Made by a program: the position numbers and the translations under genes. 64,000 bases of DNA from Rhodococcus sp. SGAir0479 (GTDB lineage Bacteria > Actinomycetota > Actinomycetes > Mycobacteriales > Mycobacteriaceae): positions 4,154,001 through 4,218,000 of the forward strand of contig NZ_CP039432.1 of the NCBI RefSeq assembly GCF_005484805.1, read 5' to 3'. Shown here piece by piece: positions 33,092 to 41,352 of the stretch (the first letter of the stretch is position 1; every line of letters starts with the position of its first letter). The notes below the pieces were generated by a model. The model was not told where the DNA came from. It was given only the letters and a program-made list of their open reading frames with translations, and did no database searches.

Positions 33092-33640
33092 CTAGATCTT
33101 CCCGCCGGCGACCGGCGGTGCTCCGGAAGCGTCGTCGACACTCGTCATCTCGCGGGCCACGAAGTCCTCGAGGTCGAAGAGATTGGAGCCGGCGCGGTCG
33201 GCGATGGTGAGCAGCGTCGTCATGCGGGCCACCTCCTCGACCTGTTCCTTGAGGAACCACTGCATGAACTGCTCACCCAGGTAGTCGCCGTCGTCACGGG
33301 CGGTGCGGGCGAGCTGGACGATCTGCTCGGTGACGGCCTTCTCCTGGGCGAGCGCCAGCGCGATCGGCTCCCGGGCCCCCTCGAAGTGGCTCTTCGCCGG
33401 GTCGACGCCGGTGAGTTCGACGGCGATGTCGCGATCCAGGAAGTACTGGATGATCATCATCGCGTGATTGCGCTCGTCGTTGGCCTGCTTGTAGAAGTAC
33501 TTGGCCAGTTGCGGGAGATCCGCATTGTCGAAATGCACCGCGGTCGCGAGGTACTGATGCGACGAGGTGAATTCGTTTCGAATCTGGTCGTGGAGAAGTG
33601 CGTGGAATTTCGTCCGATGCGAATCGTCTGGTGCACTCAT
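33092..33640 (-). CDS. Ferritin (BfrB-like), downstream copy
   Basis: 182 residues of non-haem ferritin. The ferroxidase site is visible: Glu of IRNEF, Glu and His of DERNHAMM, the later Glu of AQEKAVTEQI, and Gln of GEQFMQWFLKEQVEEV. The C-terminal tail ASGAPPVAGGKI resembles the tail of BfrB of M. tuberculosis. The shell of 24 subunits stores iron as ferric mineral. The 148 bases upstream contain two tandem IdeR-like boxes, so iron-dependent control, probably activation, is expected. It is a tandem paralogue of the gene at 33789. Confidence 0.92.
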   Translation of the reverse strand: MSAPDDSHRTKFHALLHDQIRNEFTSSHQYLATAVHFDNADLPQLAKYFYKQANDERNHAMMIIQYFLDRDIAVELTGVDPAKSHFEGAREPIALALAQEKAVTEQIVQLARTARDDGDYLGEQFMQWFLKEQVEEVARMTTLLTIADRAGSNLFDLEDFVAREMTSVDDASGAPPVAGGKI

Positions 33641-33687
33641 GCGACCAAAGATATCGCTGATCAGGACGAACTGTCATCCAAGTGCAA

Positions 33688-33747
33688 CCTAAATGAGGGT
33701 AGTATCGCCTCATTTAGGTCGGACTCATTTAGGTGTGGCTTTCCGAA
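33688..33747. promoter_or_regulatory. Tandem IdeR/DtxR-like boxes and inverted repeats upstream of ferritin
   Basis: TTAGGTGTGGCTTTCCGAA (33729-33747) matches 14 of 19 positions of the IdeR box (consensus TTAGGTTAGGCTAACCTAA), and TTAGGTCGGACTCATTTAG (33714-33732) matches 12 of 19. CCTAAATGAGG (33688-33698) and CCTCATTTAGG (33708-33718) are perfect inverted repeats, with a third half CTCATTTAGG at 33724-33733. The group lies 48-107 bases upstream of the ferritin start (33640). Confidence 0.65.
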
Positions 33748-33788
33748 TGGTGCCATTCGTCCCGTTATTCCCGAGACGATGGGTTCGC

Positions 33789-34328
33789 TCAGGCGCCGGC
33801 GATTCGCGGCGCGGTGGAATCGGCGGTCACGGCGGAACTCATCTCGCGCGCCACGAAGTCCTCGACGTTGAACAGATTGTCGCCCGCGCGATCGACGATG
33901 GTCAGCAGCGTGGTCATGCTGGCCACCTCTTCGATTTGCTCCTTGAGGAACCACTGCATGAACTGTTCGCCCAGGTAGTCGCCGGTGTCGCGGGCCGTAC
34001 GGGCGAGTCGGGTGATCTGGTCGGTGACGTTCTTCTCCTGGGCGACGGCCAGCGCGACCGGCTCGCGGACCGACGCGAAATCGGTCACCACCTCGTCGAT
34101 TCCCGGCACCGCGATCGGCAGGTCGTTGTCGAGCAGGTACTGAATCATCATCATCGCGTGGTCGCGTTCCTCGGCGGCCTGCCGGTAGAAGCGGCCGGCG
34201 AGCTGCGGAAGATCCTGCGAATCGAAGTAGACGGCGACGGCGACGTACTGCTGCGATGCCGTGAATTCGTTACGGATCTGGGCCTGCAGAAGTTGGTGGA
34301 ACTCGCTCGTGTGTGCCGCTTCAGTCAT
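33789..34328 (-). CDS. Ferritin (BfrB-like), upstream copy
   Basis: 179 residues, clearly paralogous to the protein at 33092 over its whole length (shared GEQFMQWFLKEQ-EEVA-MTTLLTI-DRAG-NLF--EDFVARE). Ferroxidase residues are conserved (IRNEF, EERDHAMM, QEKNVTDQI). Tandem ferritin genes with separate promoters may serve different iron levels. Its own upstream region toward the LCP gene is only 63 bases away and shows no clear IdeR box, unlike the downstream copy. Confidence 0.92.
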   Translation of the reverse strand: MTEAAHTSEFHQLLQAQIRNEFTASQQYVAVAVYFDSQDLPQLAGRFYRQAAEERDHAMMMIQYLLDNDLPIAVPGIDEVVTDFASVREPVALAVAQEKNVTDQITRLARTARDTGDYLGEQFMQWFLKEQIEEVASMTTLLTIVDRAGDNLFNVEDFVAREMSSAVTADSTAPRIAGA

Positions 34329-34391
34329 GAACGAAACCCTACCGCCCGTATTGCCGCGACCGTGTCGGCAAAGTCCGCACAGCGACGAGCG

Positions 34392-35840
34392 TCACGGTGC
34401 GCCGGTCACCAGGCTCTGCGGCACCGGACGATCATTTGCGAGTGCACCGAAGAATTCGGACGCCTTTTCCCGATCCCACAACAGAACGTCACCCCACCCG
34501 TCGACGACGTCGAATCCACCGACCGGAACCGTGGTGGTGATCATCTTGCCGCGCAGCGCCCAGGCCAGGCCCGCGAGATTCCACAGGTGGTCGCCGTCGT
34601 CCACCTGCAGTGAGCCGGCCGTCTTCGACAGCGTCGGCCACAGGCGCAGCGGATTGATCAGGGTCGTCGGCGACGTGGCCTTCTTCAGCAGGGCACTCAT
34701 GAACGCGCGCTGGTTGTTCATCCGATCCAGATCGGCCAGCGCGGTGGCGCGACTGCGGACGAAACCGAGCGCCTGCGGGCCGTCGAGGTTCTGGCAGCCC
34801 TCCTGCAGGTCGATCCCCGCGAGGGGATCGTCGATCGGGTAGGGGACGCACATGTTCACGCCCCCGAGCGCGTCGACGATGCCGGCGAAACCGCCGAAGC
34901 CGATCTCCGCGTAGTGATCGATGCGCAGGCCGGTCGCCTCCTCCACCGTCTGTACCAGCAGCTGTTCGCCGTCTTCCTGCGCGAAGGCCGCGTTGATCTT
35001 CCCGCGCCCCATCCCGGGGATGTTCACGTACGAGTCGCGGGGAATCGACACCATCGTCGTGGCGCCGCTCTTGGGAACGTGGATCAGGATGATGGTGTCG
35101 GTGCGCTTGCCCTCGATGTCGCCGCCCGCCGCGAGAGCGCGGTCCTGGTCGGCGGAGAGCCCGGCCCGGCTGTCCGAGCCGACCAGCAGCCAATTGGTGC
35201 CCGGGGTGTCGGCGAGGCGTCCGGGGTAGTCCGCGAGCGCGTCGATGCGGTTCAGTCTGGTGTCGAGAAGGACCAGGCCGCCGATCGACGCCACCAGCAG
35301 CACGACCAGGGTGAGCGCGATGCGCCGCAGCCACCCGCCGCGCCCTCGTCGGGGCCGGCGTTGCTTCGGCGGCCCACCCGGGGTCGCGGGTGGGCGTGGC
35401 GGCTGCGGGTTGCGCGGCGACGGCCGGAGGTCCCGCGGCGGCGCCGGGGGGATCCGGCGCGGCTCGGCGTACGGACGCGGCTGCTGGGTGGGCGCGTACC
35501 CGCCGGCCGGCGCCTGCTCGCGTGACGGCGTCTGCTCACGGGCCGGTGCCTGCGACCAGGCCTGCGGTTCGGGTGCCTGCGACCAGGCGCGCGCCGGCGG
35601 CGGGGCGTGATCGGCTCCGGGGCCCGGACGGCCGTCGCGGCGGATGACCTGCGTGCCCTCGGGATTGTGTGGGGGCCGCTGCGGAGGCGGCCCGCCGCGT
35701 CGCGGCGGCGGGACGTTGCGCGGCGGCTGGACGTTGCGCGGCGGCTGGACGTTGCGCGGCGGCTGGACGTTGCGCGGCTGCTGGGGCCGGCCGCGGTGCG
35801 GCGGGCCCGGCTGACGTCTGTCGGGGGTCTCGCCGTTCAC
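34392..35840 (-). CDS. LytR-CpsA-Psr (LCP) family wall-polymer ligase
   Basis: 482 residues from GTG 35840, which has TATTCT (35854-35849, minus strand) eight bases upstream. Residues 1-165 are a cytoplasmic disordered Pro/Arg/Gln-rich tail with four hexapeptide PPRNVQ-like repeats. One transmembrane helix follows (about 173-195), then the LCP domain: NWLLVGSDSRAGL, GKRTDTIILIHVPKSG, MVSIPRDSYVNIPGMGRGKINAAFA, QALGFVRSRA--LADLDRMNNQRAF. These contain the Asp/Arg residues that bind polyprenyl diphosphate. In mycolata, LCP proteins join arabinogalactan to peptidoglycan. Same order as Rv3840 next to ferritin. Confidence 0.92.
   Translation of the reverse strand: MNGETPDRRQPGPPHRGRPQQPRNVQPPRNVQPPRNVQPPRNVPPPRRGGPPPQRPPHNPEGTQVIRRDGRPGPGADHAPPPARAWSQAPEPQAWSQAPAREQTPSREQAPAGGYAPTQQPRPYAEPRRIPPAPPRDLRPSPRNPQPPRPPATPGGPPKQRRPRRGRGGWLRRIALTLVVLLVASIGGLVLLDTRLNRIDALADYPGRLADTPGTNWLLVGSDSRAGLSADQDRALAAGGDIEGKRTDTIILIHVPKSGATTMVSIPRDSYVNIPGMGRGKINAAFAQEDGEQLLVQTVEEATGLRIDHYAEIGFGGFAGIVDALGGVNMCVPYPIDDPLAGIDLQEGCQNLDGPQALGFVRSRATALADLDRMNNQRAFMSALLKKATSPTTLINPLRLWPTLSKTAGSLQVDDGDHLWNLAGLAWALRGKMITTTVPVGGFDVVDGWGDVLLWDREKASEFFGALANDRPVPQSLVTGAP
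35711..35782 (-). repeat. Four 18-bp tandem repeats in the LCP gene
   Basis: The unit GGACGTTGCGCGGCGGCT (plus strand) starts at 35711, 35729 and 35747, with a variant at 35765. It encodes the PPRNVQ-type hexapeptides of the cytoplasmic tail. Copy number could vary without frameshift. Confidence 0.85.
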
Positions 35841-35877
35841 GATTTTCGAGAATACGCACGATCCCGGCGGATACGGG

Positions 35878-36696
35878 TCACGGCAGCCACGACAGGTGCC
35901 CGCGCAGCAGCGCATATCCGACGAATGCGACCGCGTCGATGAGGGCGTGCGCGATCACGAGCGGCCACAGCTTGCCGGTCCGCTGCCAGTACCGGCCGAA
36001 GATCAGCCCCATGAGGATGTTCCCGAGTCCGCCGCCGAGCCCCTGGTAGAGGTGGTAGCTGCCGCGCAGCAGCGCCGATGCCAGCAGCGACGAGTTCTCG
36101 CTCCAGCCCAGCCGGCGCAGCCGCGAGATCAGGTACGCGACCACCAGGATCTCCTCGGCGGCCGAGTTGGCGATCGCCCACAGCACCAGCACCGGCAGCC
36201 GCCACCAGTGGTCGTCGATGGTGCTGGGCATCACCGTGAGGTTCATGTCGAGCGCGACGGCGGCGAGGTAGAACACCAGCCCGGGCAGGCCGATGAGGGC
36301 GGCGAGCCCCACGCCGGCGAGCGTGCCGTCGCGCACCTGGCGGGCTCCGAGGCCGATCCGCCGCGGACCGAGGCCGCTGCGCCACAGCAGGTACAGCCCC
36401 AGAGCCGCCCATGCCGCGAGTTTGACGACACCGAGCAGCTGCCGGGCCAGGTCGATGAACGACTGCGTCGAGCGGGACGGATTGAGCGCGACGGCCTGCT
36501 CGGACAGCCCGCCGGGCTGGAGCACCGACTCGAGGAGCGACAACGCGCTGTACACGCCGTTGAGACCGAAGGTGACCAGCAGGACGATGGTGATCTCGAA
36601 CCACAGGGCGCGCCGCTCCCGCGCGTCGGGCGGCGGGTCAGGTTGCGGCGGCGTGCCCGGCCGGAGCCACGAGTCGACGGTGGTGCGGGTGATCAC
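35878..36696 (-). CDS. CPBP-family intramembrane protease/immunity-type protein (Abi)
   Basis: 272 residues, about eight transmembrane helices. CPBP motifs are present: motif 1 EEILVVAYLISRL (AAEEI near residue 180), motif 2 RGSYHLYQG with His near 210, and motif 3 HALID near 250. These Glu and His residues form the metal site of type II CAAX-like proteases. The substrate is unknown. GTG start with TAGCGT (36709-36704, minus strand) seven bases upstream, leaderless pattern. Confidence 0.88.
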   Translation of the reverse strand: MITRTTVDSWLRPGTPPQPDPPPDARERRALWFEITIVLLVTFGLNGVYSALSLLESVLQPGGLSEQAVALNPSRSTQSFIDLARQLLGVVKLAAWAALGLYLLWRSGLGPRRIGLGARQVRDGTLAGVGLAALIGLPGLVFYLAAVALDMNLTVMPSTIDDHWWRLPVLVLWAIANSAAEEILVVAYLISRLRRLGWSENSSLLASALLRGSYHLYQGLGGGLGNILMGLIFGRYWQRTGKLWPLVIAHALIDAVAFVGYALLRGHLSWLP

Positions 36697-36721
36697 CCCG
36701 CCGACGCTAGACGCAAACGGC

Positions 36722-37948
36722 TCACAGGTGGTGCGCGAGGGACTCGGCCTTGGCGCCGAGATTGGGCAGCCGCAGGTCGGCGAACGGGGTGAAGGCGTTG
36801 CCCAGCCGGTTGGTCACGAACGCTACCGAGAGCCCGGAGTCCGGGTCCGCGAAAGCCCCGGAGCCGCCGACGCCGTAGTGCCCGAAGGCCCCGGAGTACT
36901 GGGTGCGGGTGGCGACGAGGGCCGCGTGGTAGCCCAGGCGCCAGTTCATCCGCAGGCCCAGCACGTAATCGCGGGCACCGGTCTGTACCTCGCCGACCTG
37001 GGCGACCGTGTCGGGTTCGAGGAAGCGGATGCCGTCGACGACGCCACCGTTGGCGAACGCCGCGTACATGCGGGCGAGCGCGCGGGCGCTGAACACCCCG
37101 TTCCATCCGGGCATCACGTAGTCGTGGATCGACGGATCACGCACGAGCATGTCGAACCCCTCCGGCATGCCCGCGTCGGCGATGTTCTTGATCCGCGGGA
37201 CCAGACCCATGGCCGCCGACGTCAGCCCCCACGGGATCCCGAACGGGTTGATGTGCGGGAACACCTTCGCGATCCGCTGCTTCTCGGACTCCGGGACCTG
37301 GAACCAGAATGCAGGCAGCCGCAGCGGCTCGGCGATCTCGGTGCGGACCAGCTCGGTGAACGACTTGCCGCTCACCTTCTCTGCCAGCTCGGCGACGAGC
37401 GTGCCGTACGTGACCGCGTGATAGCCGGGCATCCGGGTGCGTCGCGGATCCGGTGGCGCCGCGGCGAGGGCGGCGGCCACCCGCTCGTGATCGAGCAGCG
37501 CCAGGCGACCCGGAACCAACCCGCGGATCCGGTGCAGACCGGCGCGATGGCTCAACAGCTCACGGACGGTGATCGAACCTTTACCGGCCGCCTCGAACTC
37601 CGGCCAGTACGTGGCGACCGGGGTGTCGTAGTCGAGCAGCCCGCGCTGCGCGAGCCGGTGCAGCACCGTGCTGGCGACGCCCTTGCCGGTGGAGAACGAC
37701 AACGTCATGGTGTCGGAGGCCCACTTGCGGGTGGGCGATGCCCAGCCCGCCCAGACGTCGAGTACCGGCTTCCCGTACAGGTAGACGGCGAGAGCGCCGC
37801 CGCCGTCGCGGGTACTGCGGAAGAGGTGGAAGAACTGGGTGGCGAGCGTCTCGAACCGCGGGTCGACGAGCATCGTCGCGGGTGGTCGGTACTCCGACAT
37901 GCGACGTGAGGTCCCGCTCGGGGCACGCCGCGGCGTTGCGGCAGTCAT
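36722..37948 (-). CDS. Beta-lactamase-fold serine hydrolase (class C-like/esterase family)
   Basis: 408 residues. The SxxK motif is at FSTGKGVAST (near residue 86), followed by LLSHRAGL; the second motif is Y-H-A (near 175) rather than YxN, and the third is HYGVGGSGAFAD. This pattern is usual in esterases and LipE/LipL-like members rather than true beta-lactamases. There is no signal peptide. It could hydrolyse esters or amides in lipids or cell-wall products. ATG 37948 was chosen; M17 is an alternative. Confidence 0.85.
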   Translation of the reverse strand: MTAATPRRAPSGTSRRMSEYRPPATMLVDPRFETLATQFFHLFRSTRDGGGALAVYLYGKPVLDVWAGWASPTRKWASDTMTLSFSTGKGVASTVLHRLAQRGLLDYDTPVATYWPEFEAAGKGSITVRELLSHRAGLHRIRGLVPGRLALLDHERVAAALAAAPPDPRRTRMPGYHAVTYGTLVAELAEKVSGKSFTELVRTEIAEPLRLPAFWFQVPESEKQRIAKVFPHINPFGIPWGLTSAAMGLVPRIKNIADAGMPEGFDMLVRDPSIHDYVMPGWNGVFSARALARMYAAFANGGVVDGIRFLEPDTVAQVGEVQTGARDYVLGLRMNWRLGYHAALVATRTQYSGAFGHYGVGGSGAFADPDSGLSVAFVTNRLGNAFTPFADLRLPNLGAKAESLAHHL

Positions 37949-38057
37949 GGCGAGCGCACTTCCGATGTTCGTTCGAGATCACCGTGTGCGATCCCGGTCT
38001 CATCTGTGGAACACCGCGGCGACGGCGCTCATTCCGGAGGCGACGGGCAGGCGGCGG

Positions 38058-38822
38058 TCAGCGGCGGGCGCGCATGCCGTTGACGAACGGGCAACCGACC
38101 AGGATGCGCAGCGCCCGGCTGAGGCCGAGGGCGTCGGCGACGGGCTCGGCGAAGTCCATCCGCACGTCCCGGTCGCCGTCCTCGGCCTCGATCCGCAGGC
38201 GGACACCGTACCGGTCGATGCCGAGCGGGCGGATGCGCCCGGTCCGCAGCGACGACGGCAGGCGACGGGCGAGCATCTCCACCAGATCGGAGTGGTCCTC
38301 TTCGAGGTGCTGCAGCCAGTCCGTCTCGACGTCCCGGAAGGGGTCCGGCTCGGCGGCGAGCAGGTCCGCGACCGCGACCGCTTCGGCACCGCTGCTGTCG
38401 GCGACGACGGCGGACTCGAGCCGCAAGCGCAGCAGCGTCGCCCCGTGTCCGACGTCGAGGAGTGCGGGATGCGGGTTCTCGGCCGCGACAAGGTCGGCGA
38501 GACGCCGCTCGCCGAGTCCGGAGACCGCGGTGAGCGTGCCGCGCAGCCACACCAGCGACCGGACCGGCTCGCGCAGGTCGAGGGGTGCGAAGTCGGTGAG
38601 TTCGAGGACGGCGGGCAACCCGCCCGGTCCGGCCTGCCAGGCGAGTGCGGCGGCGACGCAGTCCGTCGGGGCGGCGACGACCGCGGTGCCGTCGGCGCAC
38701 AGGTGGTGCATCGACGTGACCGCGGGATCGCTGCCGGCGACCGCGAGCACGGCGTCGGCGGCGCGGGCACTCGCGCTCCGCATGCGTTCGGCGGTGGACG
38801 GTCCGAGAGTGGTGCGGGTCAT
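38058..38822 (-). CDS. DUF2470-domain protein, iron-related (Rv3839-like)
   Basis: 254 residues from ATG 38822 (MTRTTLGPSTAERM) with AAGGAA upstream. The N-terminal part is a split-barrel-like domain; the C-terminal 85 residues (WLQHLEEDHSDLVEMLARR to RILVGCPFVNGM) match DUF2470, found in HugZ/HutZ-type haem utilisation proteins. In the M. tuberculosis order this place is taken by Rv3839, an IdeR-regulated gene as I recall. An IdeR-like box (15 of 19) lies at 38869-38887, 47 bases upstream of the start, so repression by iron is likely. Activity is unproven. Confidence 0.8.
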   Translation of the reverse strand: MTRTTLGPSTAERMRSASARAADAVLAVAGSDPAVTSMHHLCADGTAVVAAPTDCVAAALAWQAGPGGLPAVLELTDFAPLDLREPVRSLVWLRGTLTAVSGLGERRLADLVAAENPHPALLDVGHGATLLRLRLESAVVADSSGAEAVAVADLLAAEPDPFRDVETDWLQHLEEDHSDLVEMLARRLPSSLRTGRIRPLGIDRYGVRLRIEAEDGDRDVRMDFAEPVADALGLSRALRILVGCPFVNGMRARR

Positions 38823-38868
38823 GGCGGGTTCCTTCGGGACGGGACGCGATACCGAACCTGCGTCGAAC

Positions 38869-38887
38869 TGAGGTAAACCTAAGCTAA
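38869..38887. promoter_or_regulatory. IdeR/DtxR-like iron box upstream of the DUF2470 gene
   Basis: The minus-strand sequence TTAGCTTAGGTTTACCTCA matches 15 of 19 positions of the IdeR box consensus. It is placed 47 bases upstream of the DUF2470 start and within the 151-base divergent gap to the gene at 38974. Confidence 0.75.
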
Positions 38888-38973
38888 TTCCTGACGTCGT
38901 CGTGGGCAACCCCTCCGAGCGCCCCTCCGAGCGCGAGGAGCGCCGTCGTCCGGTTCCGGGCTAACGTGGTGGC

Positions 38974-39693
38974 GTGTCGCTCCCTGTTTCGTTGTCGATG
39001 CCGACTCTTCCCGTGACCCGCGGTGGGGCAGCCCAGCCGCTGGTCGAGGGGCTGCTGTTGCAGCGGCGCGAATCCGCCGCCCCCCTCGCCGGACGCGACA
39101 CCGCCGCCGCCGGCCCCCAGATCGTCGCGGCGTCGCGGCTGATCGGCGCGGCCGGCACCGACGTCGACGCCGGTGCCGTCGTCGTCGACCTCGACATCGA
39201 TCCCGATGACCTCGCGGGCGCGATCGAGCACCGCCCGGTCCGGTTCCACGTGCACGTCACCGCCGAGCAGGTCGACGACGCGGTGAGCCTGCGGTTGCCG
39301 GCGCCGGTCGCGGTGTTCGTCACGCCCGCGGCCGACCACCCCGCCGGTCTCGCCGAGGCCGCGCAGACCCTGTCCGTCGCCGGGCACTGTCCCGGCCTGG
39401 TCGCGGGCGTCCCGGCCGACGCGGTCGCCGACTTCCTCGCGGTCCTCGCCCACACGTCGGTCGGCTTCGTCGCCCAGGCGCGGGACGGGGCCGAGGTGCT
39501 CGCGCTGCTCGCCGGCACCGTCGCGGCGCTGCGCGGCGACGACGTCCGGGCGGCGCTGGCGCATCCGGACACCGCCGCGCTCGCGGCGCTCAACCCGGAT
39601 GCCGCGGAGGCGGTGCGCGGGGTGCTGCTGGGCATCGAGGTCGAGTCCCCCGAGCAGGTGGAGCAGGTCCTGGCCGACGCCGGACTGCTGTAG
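38974..39693 (+). CDS. Conserved hypothetical protein upstream of pheA
   Basis: 239 residues, Ala/Val/Leu-rich and soluble, with alpha/beta character (AGAVVVDLDIDPDDLAGAI, PVRFHVHVTAEQVDD, PAPVAVFVTPAADHPAGLAEAA). No catalytic motif or domain is recognised. TAACGT (38962-38967) is six bases before the GTG start, fitting leaderless translation; ATG 38998 is an alternative. It shares its short upstream region, including the IdeR box, with the DUF2470 gene, so iron control of this gene is possible. It is 54 bases from pheA, which has its own -10. Confidence 0.65.
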   Translation: MSLPVSLSMPTLPVTRGGAAQPLVEGLLLQRRESAAPLAGRDTAAAGPQIVAASRLIGAAGTDVDAGAVVVDLDIDPDDLAGAIEHRPVRFHVHVTAEQVDDAVSLRLPAPVAVFVTPAADHPAGLAEAAQTLSVAGHCPGLVAGVPADAVADFLAVLAHTSVGFVAQARDGAEVLALLAGTVAALRGDDVRAALAHPDTAALAALNPDAAEAVRGVLLGIEVESPEQVEQVLADAGLL

Positions 39694-39734
39694 CGGGCCG
39701 GGCCCGATCGGCGGGGGCACGGTCGCCGATTGCG

Positions 39735-39740
39735 TAATCT
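39735..39740 (+). promoter_or_regulatory. -10 hexamer of pheA (leaderless)
   Basis: TAATCT with seven bases to the GTG start at 39748; transcription would begin at or next to the start codon. Confidence 0.6.
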
Positions 39741-39747
39741 CGTAGGC

Positions 39748-40662
39748 GTGCCTCGTATCGCGTACTTCGGTCCCACCGGGACCTTCACGGAGATGGCCCT
39801 CGCCCAGCTCGAGGCGGCCGGCACGTTCGACGGCGTCGTCGAGCGGGTGGCCGCGCCCAGTCAGGCGGCCGCGCTGGAACTGATCCGCAGCGGCGACGTC
39901 GACGGTGCCGTGGTGCCGATCGAAAGTTCGGTCGAGGGATCCATCCGCCCCACCATGGACGCGCTCGCGCTCGGCGACCGGCTGCAGATCATGGCCGAGA
40001 CCGAGCTCGAGGTCGCGTTCTCGATCGTCGGACGCCCCGGCGTGCGTCTCGAGGACGTCCGGACCGTGCGGGCCTACCCGGTCGCGACCGCGCAGGTGCA
40101 GGGCTGGCTCGGCCGGTACCTCCCCGACGCCCGTGTCGAACCCGCGTCGTCGAACGCCGGGGCGGCGGAGGACGTCGCCGCCGGCCTCGCCGACGCCGGG
40201 GTGTCCACCGCGCTGGCGGGGGAGCGGCTCGGACTCGTGGCGCTCGCGTCCGGTGTCGCCGACTACGACGGCGCCCGCACCCGCTTCGTACTGGTCACCC
40301 CGCCGGGGCCGGCACCCGCCCGGACCGGCAACGACCGCACCAGCGTCGTGCTGCACCTCGACAACGTGCCCGGCTCGCTGGTTCGCGCGATGACGGAGTT
40401 CGCGACCCGCGGCATCGATCTCACTCGCATCGAATCCCGGCCCACGCGTAAGGAATTCGGCACCTATCTGTTCCATCTCGACTGTGTCGGGCACATCGAC
40501 GACGGCTTGGTCGCGGAGGCGCTCAAGGCGCTGCACCGGTTCAGCGACGTCCGCTTCCTCGGATCGTGGCCGTCGGCGGTCCCGGGCGGGGGCGCGCCGA
40601 TGCCCGACGCCGAGGACACCGCATGGCTCGACCGCCTGCGTCGCGGAGAGGAGAACGCGTGA
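39748..40662 (+). CDS. pheA: Prephenate dehydratase
   Basis: 304 residues. The catalytic domain (1-185) has the start YFGPTGTFTE, VVPIESSVEGS (about 56-66) and the TRF motif (T178-F180 in GARTRFVLV). The C-terminal ACT domain (about 197-275) has the phenylalanine-binding motifs NVPGSLVRA (GALV-like) and ESRPTRKEFGTYLFHLD. The enzyme turns prephenate into phenylpyruvate, the committed step to Phe, and is regulated allosterically by aromatic amino acids. GTG start; the next gene overlaps the stop by 4 bases, as with Rv3838c-Rv3837c. Confidence 0.96.
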   Translation: MPRIAYFGPTGTFTEMALAQLEAAGTFDGVVERVAAPSQAAALELIRSGDVDGAVVPIESSVEGSIRPTMDALALGDRLQIMAETELEVAFSIVGRPGVRLEDVRTVRAYPVATAQVQGWLGRYLPDARVEPASSNAGAAEDVAAGLADAGVSTALAGERLGLVALASGVADYDGARTRFVLVTPPGPAPARTGNDRTSVVLHLDNVPGSLVRAMTEFATRGIDLTRIESRPTRKEFGTYLFHLDCVGHIDDGLVAEALKALHRFSDVRFLGSWPSAVPGGGAPMPDAEDTAWLDRLRRGEENA

Positions 40663-41348
40663 GCGGCAGGCTCATCCTGGTTCGACACGGACAGACCGAG
40701 GCCAACGTCGAACGGCGGCTCGACACCCGGCTGCCCGGTGCCCGGCTCACCGAACTGGGCAGGACGCAGGCGCGGACCTTGGGGGAACGGCTCGCGCCGC
40801 AACCCCCGGCGGCGCTGGTGTCGTCGCAGGCGTTGCGCGCCCGGGAGACGGCGGGTTTCGTCGAGACGGCGTCGGGGCTCACGCTGCAGGTGCGTGAGGG
40901 TCTGCACGAGGCGCAGGCCGGTGAACTCGAGGACCGCTCGGACGTCGAATCGCACAAGATGTTCGCGAAGGTGTTCCACACGTGGCACGCGGGCGACCTG
41001 TCGGCACGTATGCCGGGCGGCGAGTCCGGTCTCGACATCATCGAACGCTATGTGCCGGTGGTGGATTCGCTGCGCGCCGAATACCTCGACGGCGGTGCCG
41101 GGGGCGACGTCGTGGTGGTGAGCCACGGTGCGGCCATCCGCCTGGTGGGTGCGTACCTGGCCGGGGTGCCGGGTGCGTTCGCGGCCGATCGTCATCTGGA
41201 GAACACTTCCGCCGTCGAACTGGTGCCGACCGACACCGGCTGGCGGTGTGTCCGCTGGGGCACGTTCGCGCCGCCGTTCGAGGCCACACCGCAGCGGCCG
41301 TGGTTCGAGGCCGAGGCGACCGAGGCCACCGACGACCCGATGGGCTGA
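40659..41348 (+). CDS. Histidine phosphatase (phosphoglycerate mutase-like) family protein
   Basis: 229 residues. The RHG motif with catalytic His10 is in LILVRHGQTEAN; the second catalytic His is in VVVSHGAAIRLVGAYL, and the acid in REGLHEAQAGELEDRS. In mycobacteria the homologue after pheA is annotated gpm2/Rv3837c; some members are broad phosphatases. The GTG start overlaps the pheA stop (GTGA), so the two are coupled. The last 25 residues are an acidic tail. Confidence 0.9.
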   Translation: MSGRLILVRHGQTEANVERRLDTRLPGARLTELGRTQARTLGERLAPQPPAALVSSQALRARETAGFVETASGLTLQVREGLHEAQAGELEDRSDVESHKMFAKVFHTWHAGDLSARMPGGESGLDIIERYVPVVDSLRAEYLDGGAGGDVVVVSHGAAIRLVGAYLAGVPGAFAADRHLENTSAVELVPTDTGWRCVRWGTFAPPFEATPQRPWFEAEATEATDDPMG

Positions 41349-41352
41349 GCGC

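Noticed and set aside
36722-37948. True class C beta-lactamase
   Set aside because: The YxN motif is not kept and there is no signal peptide, so an esterase-type hydrolase is more likely.
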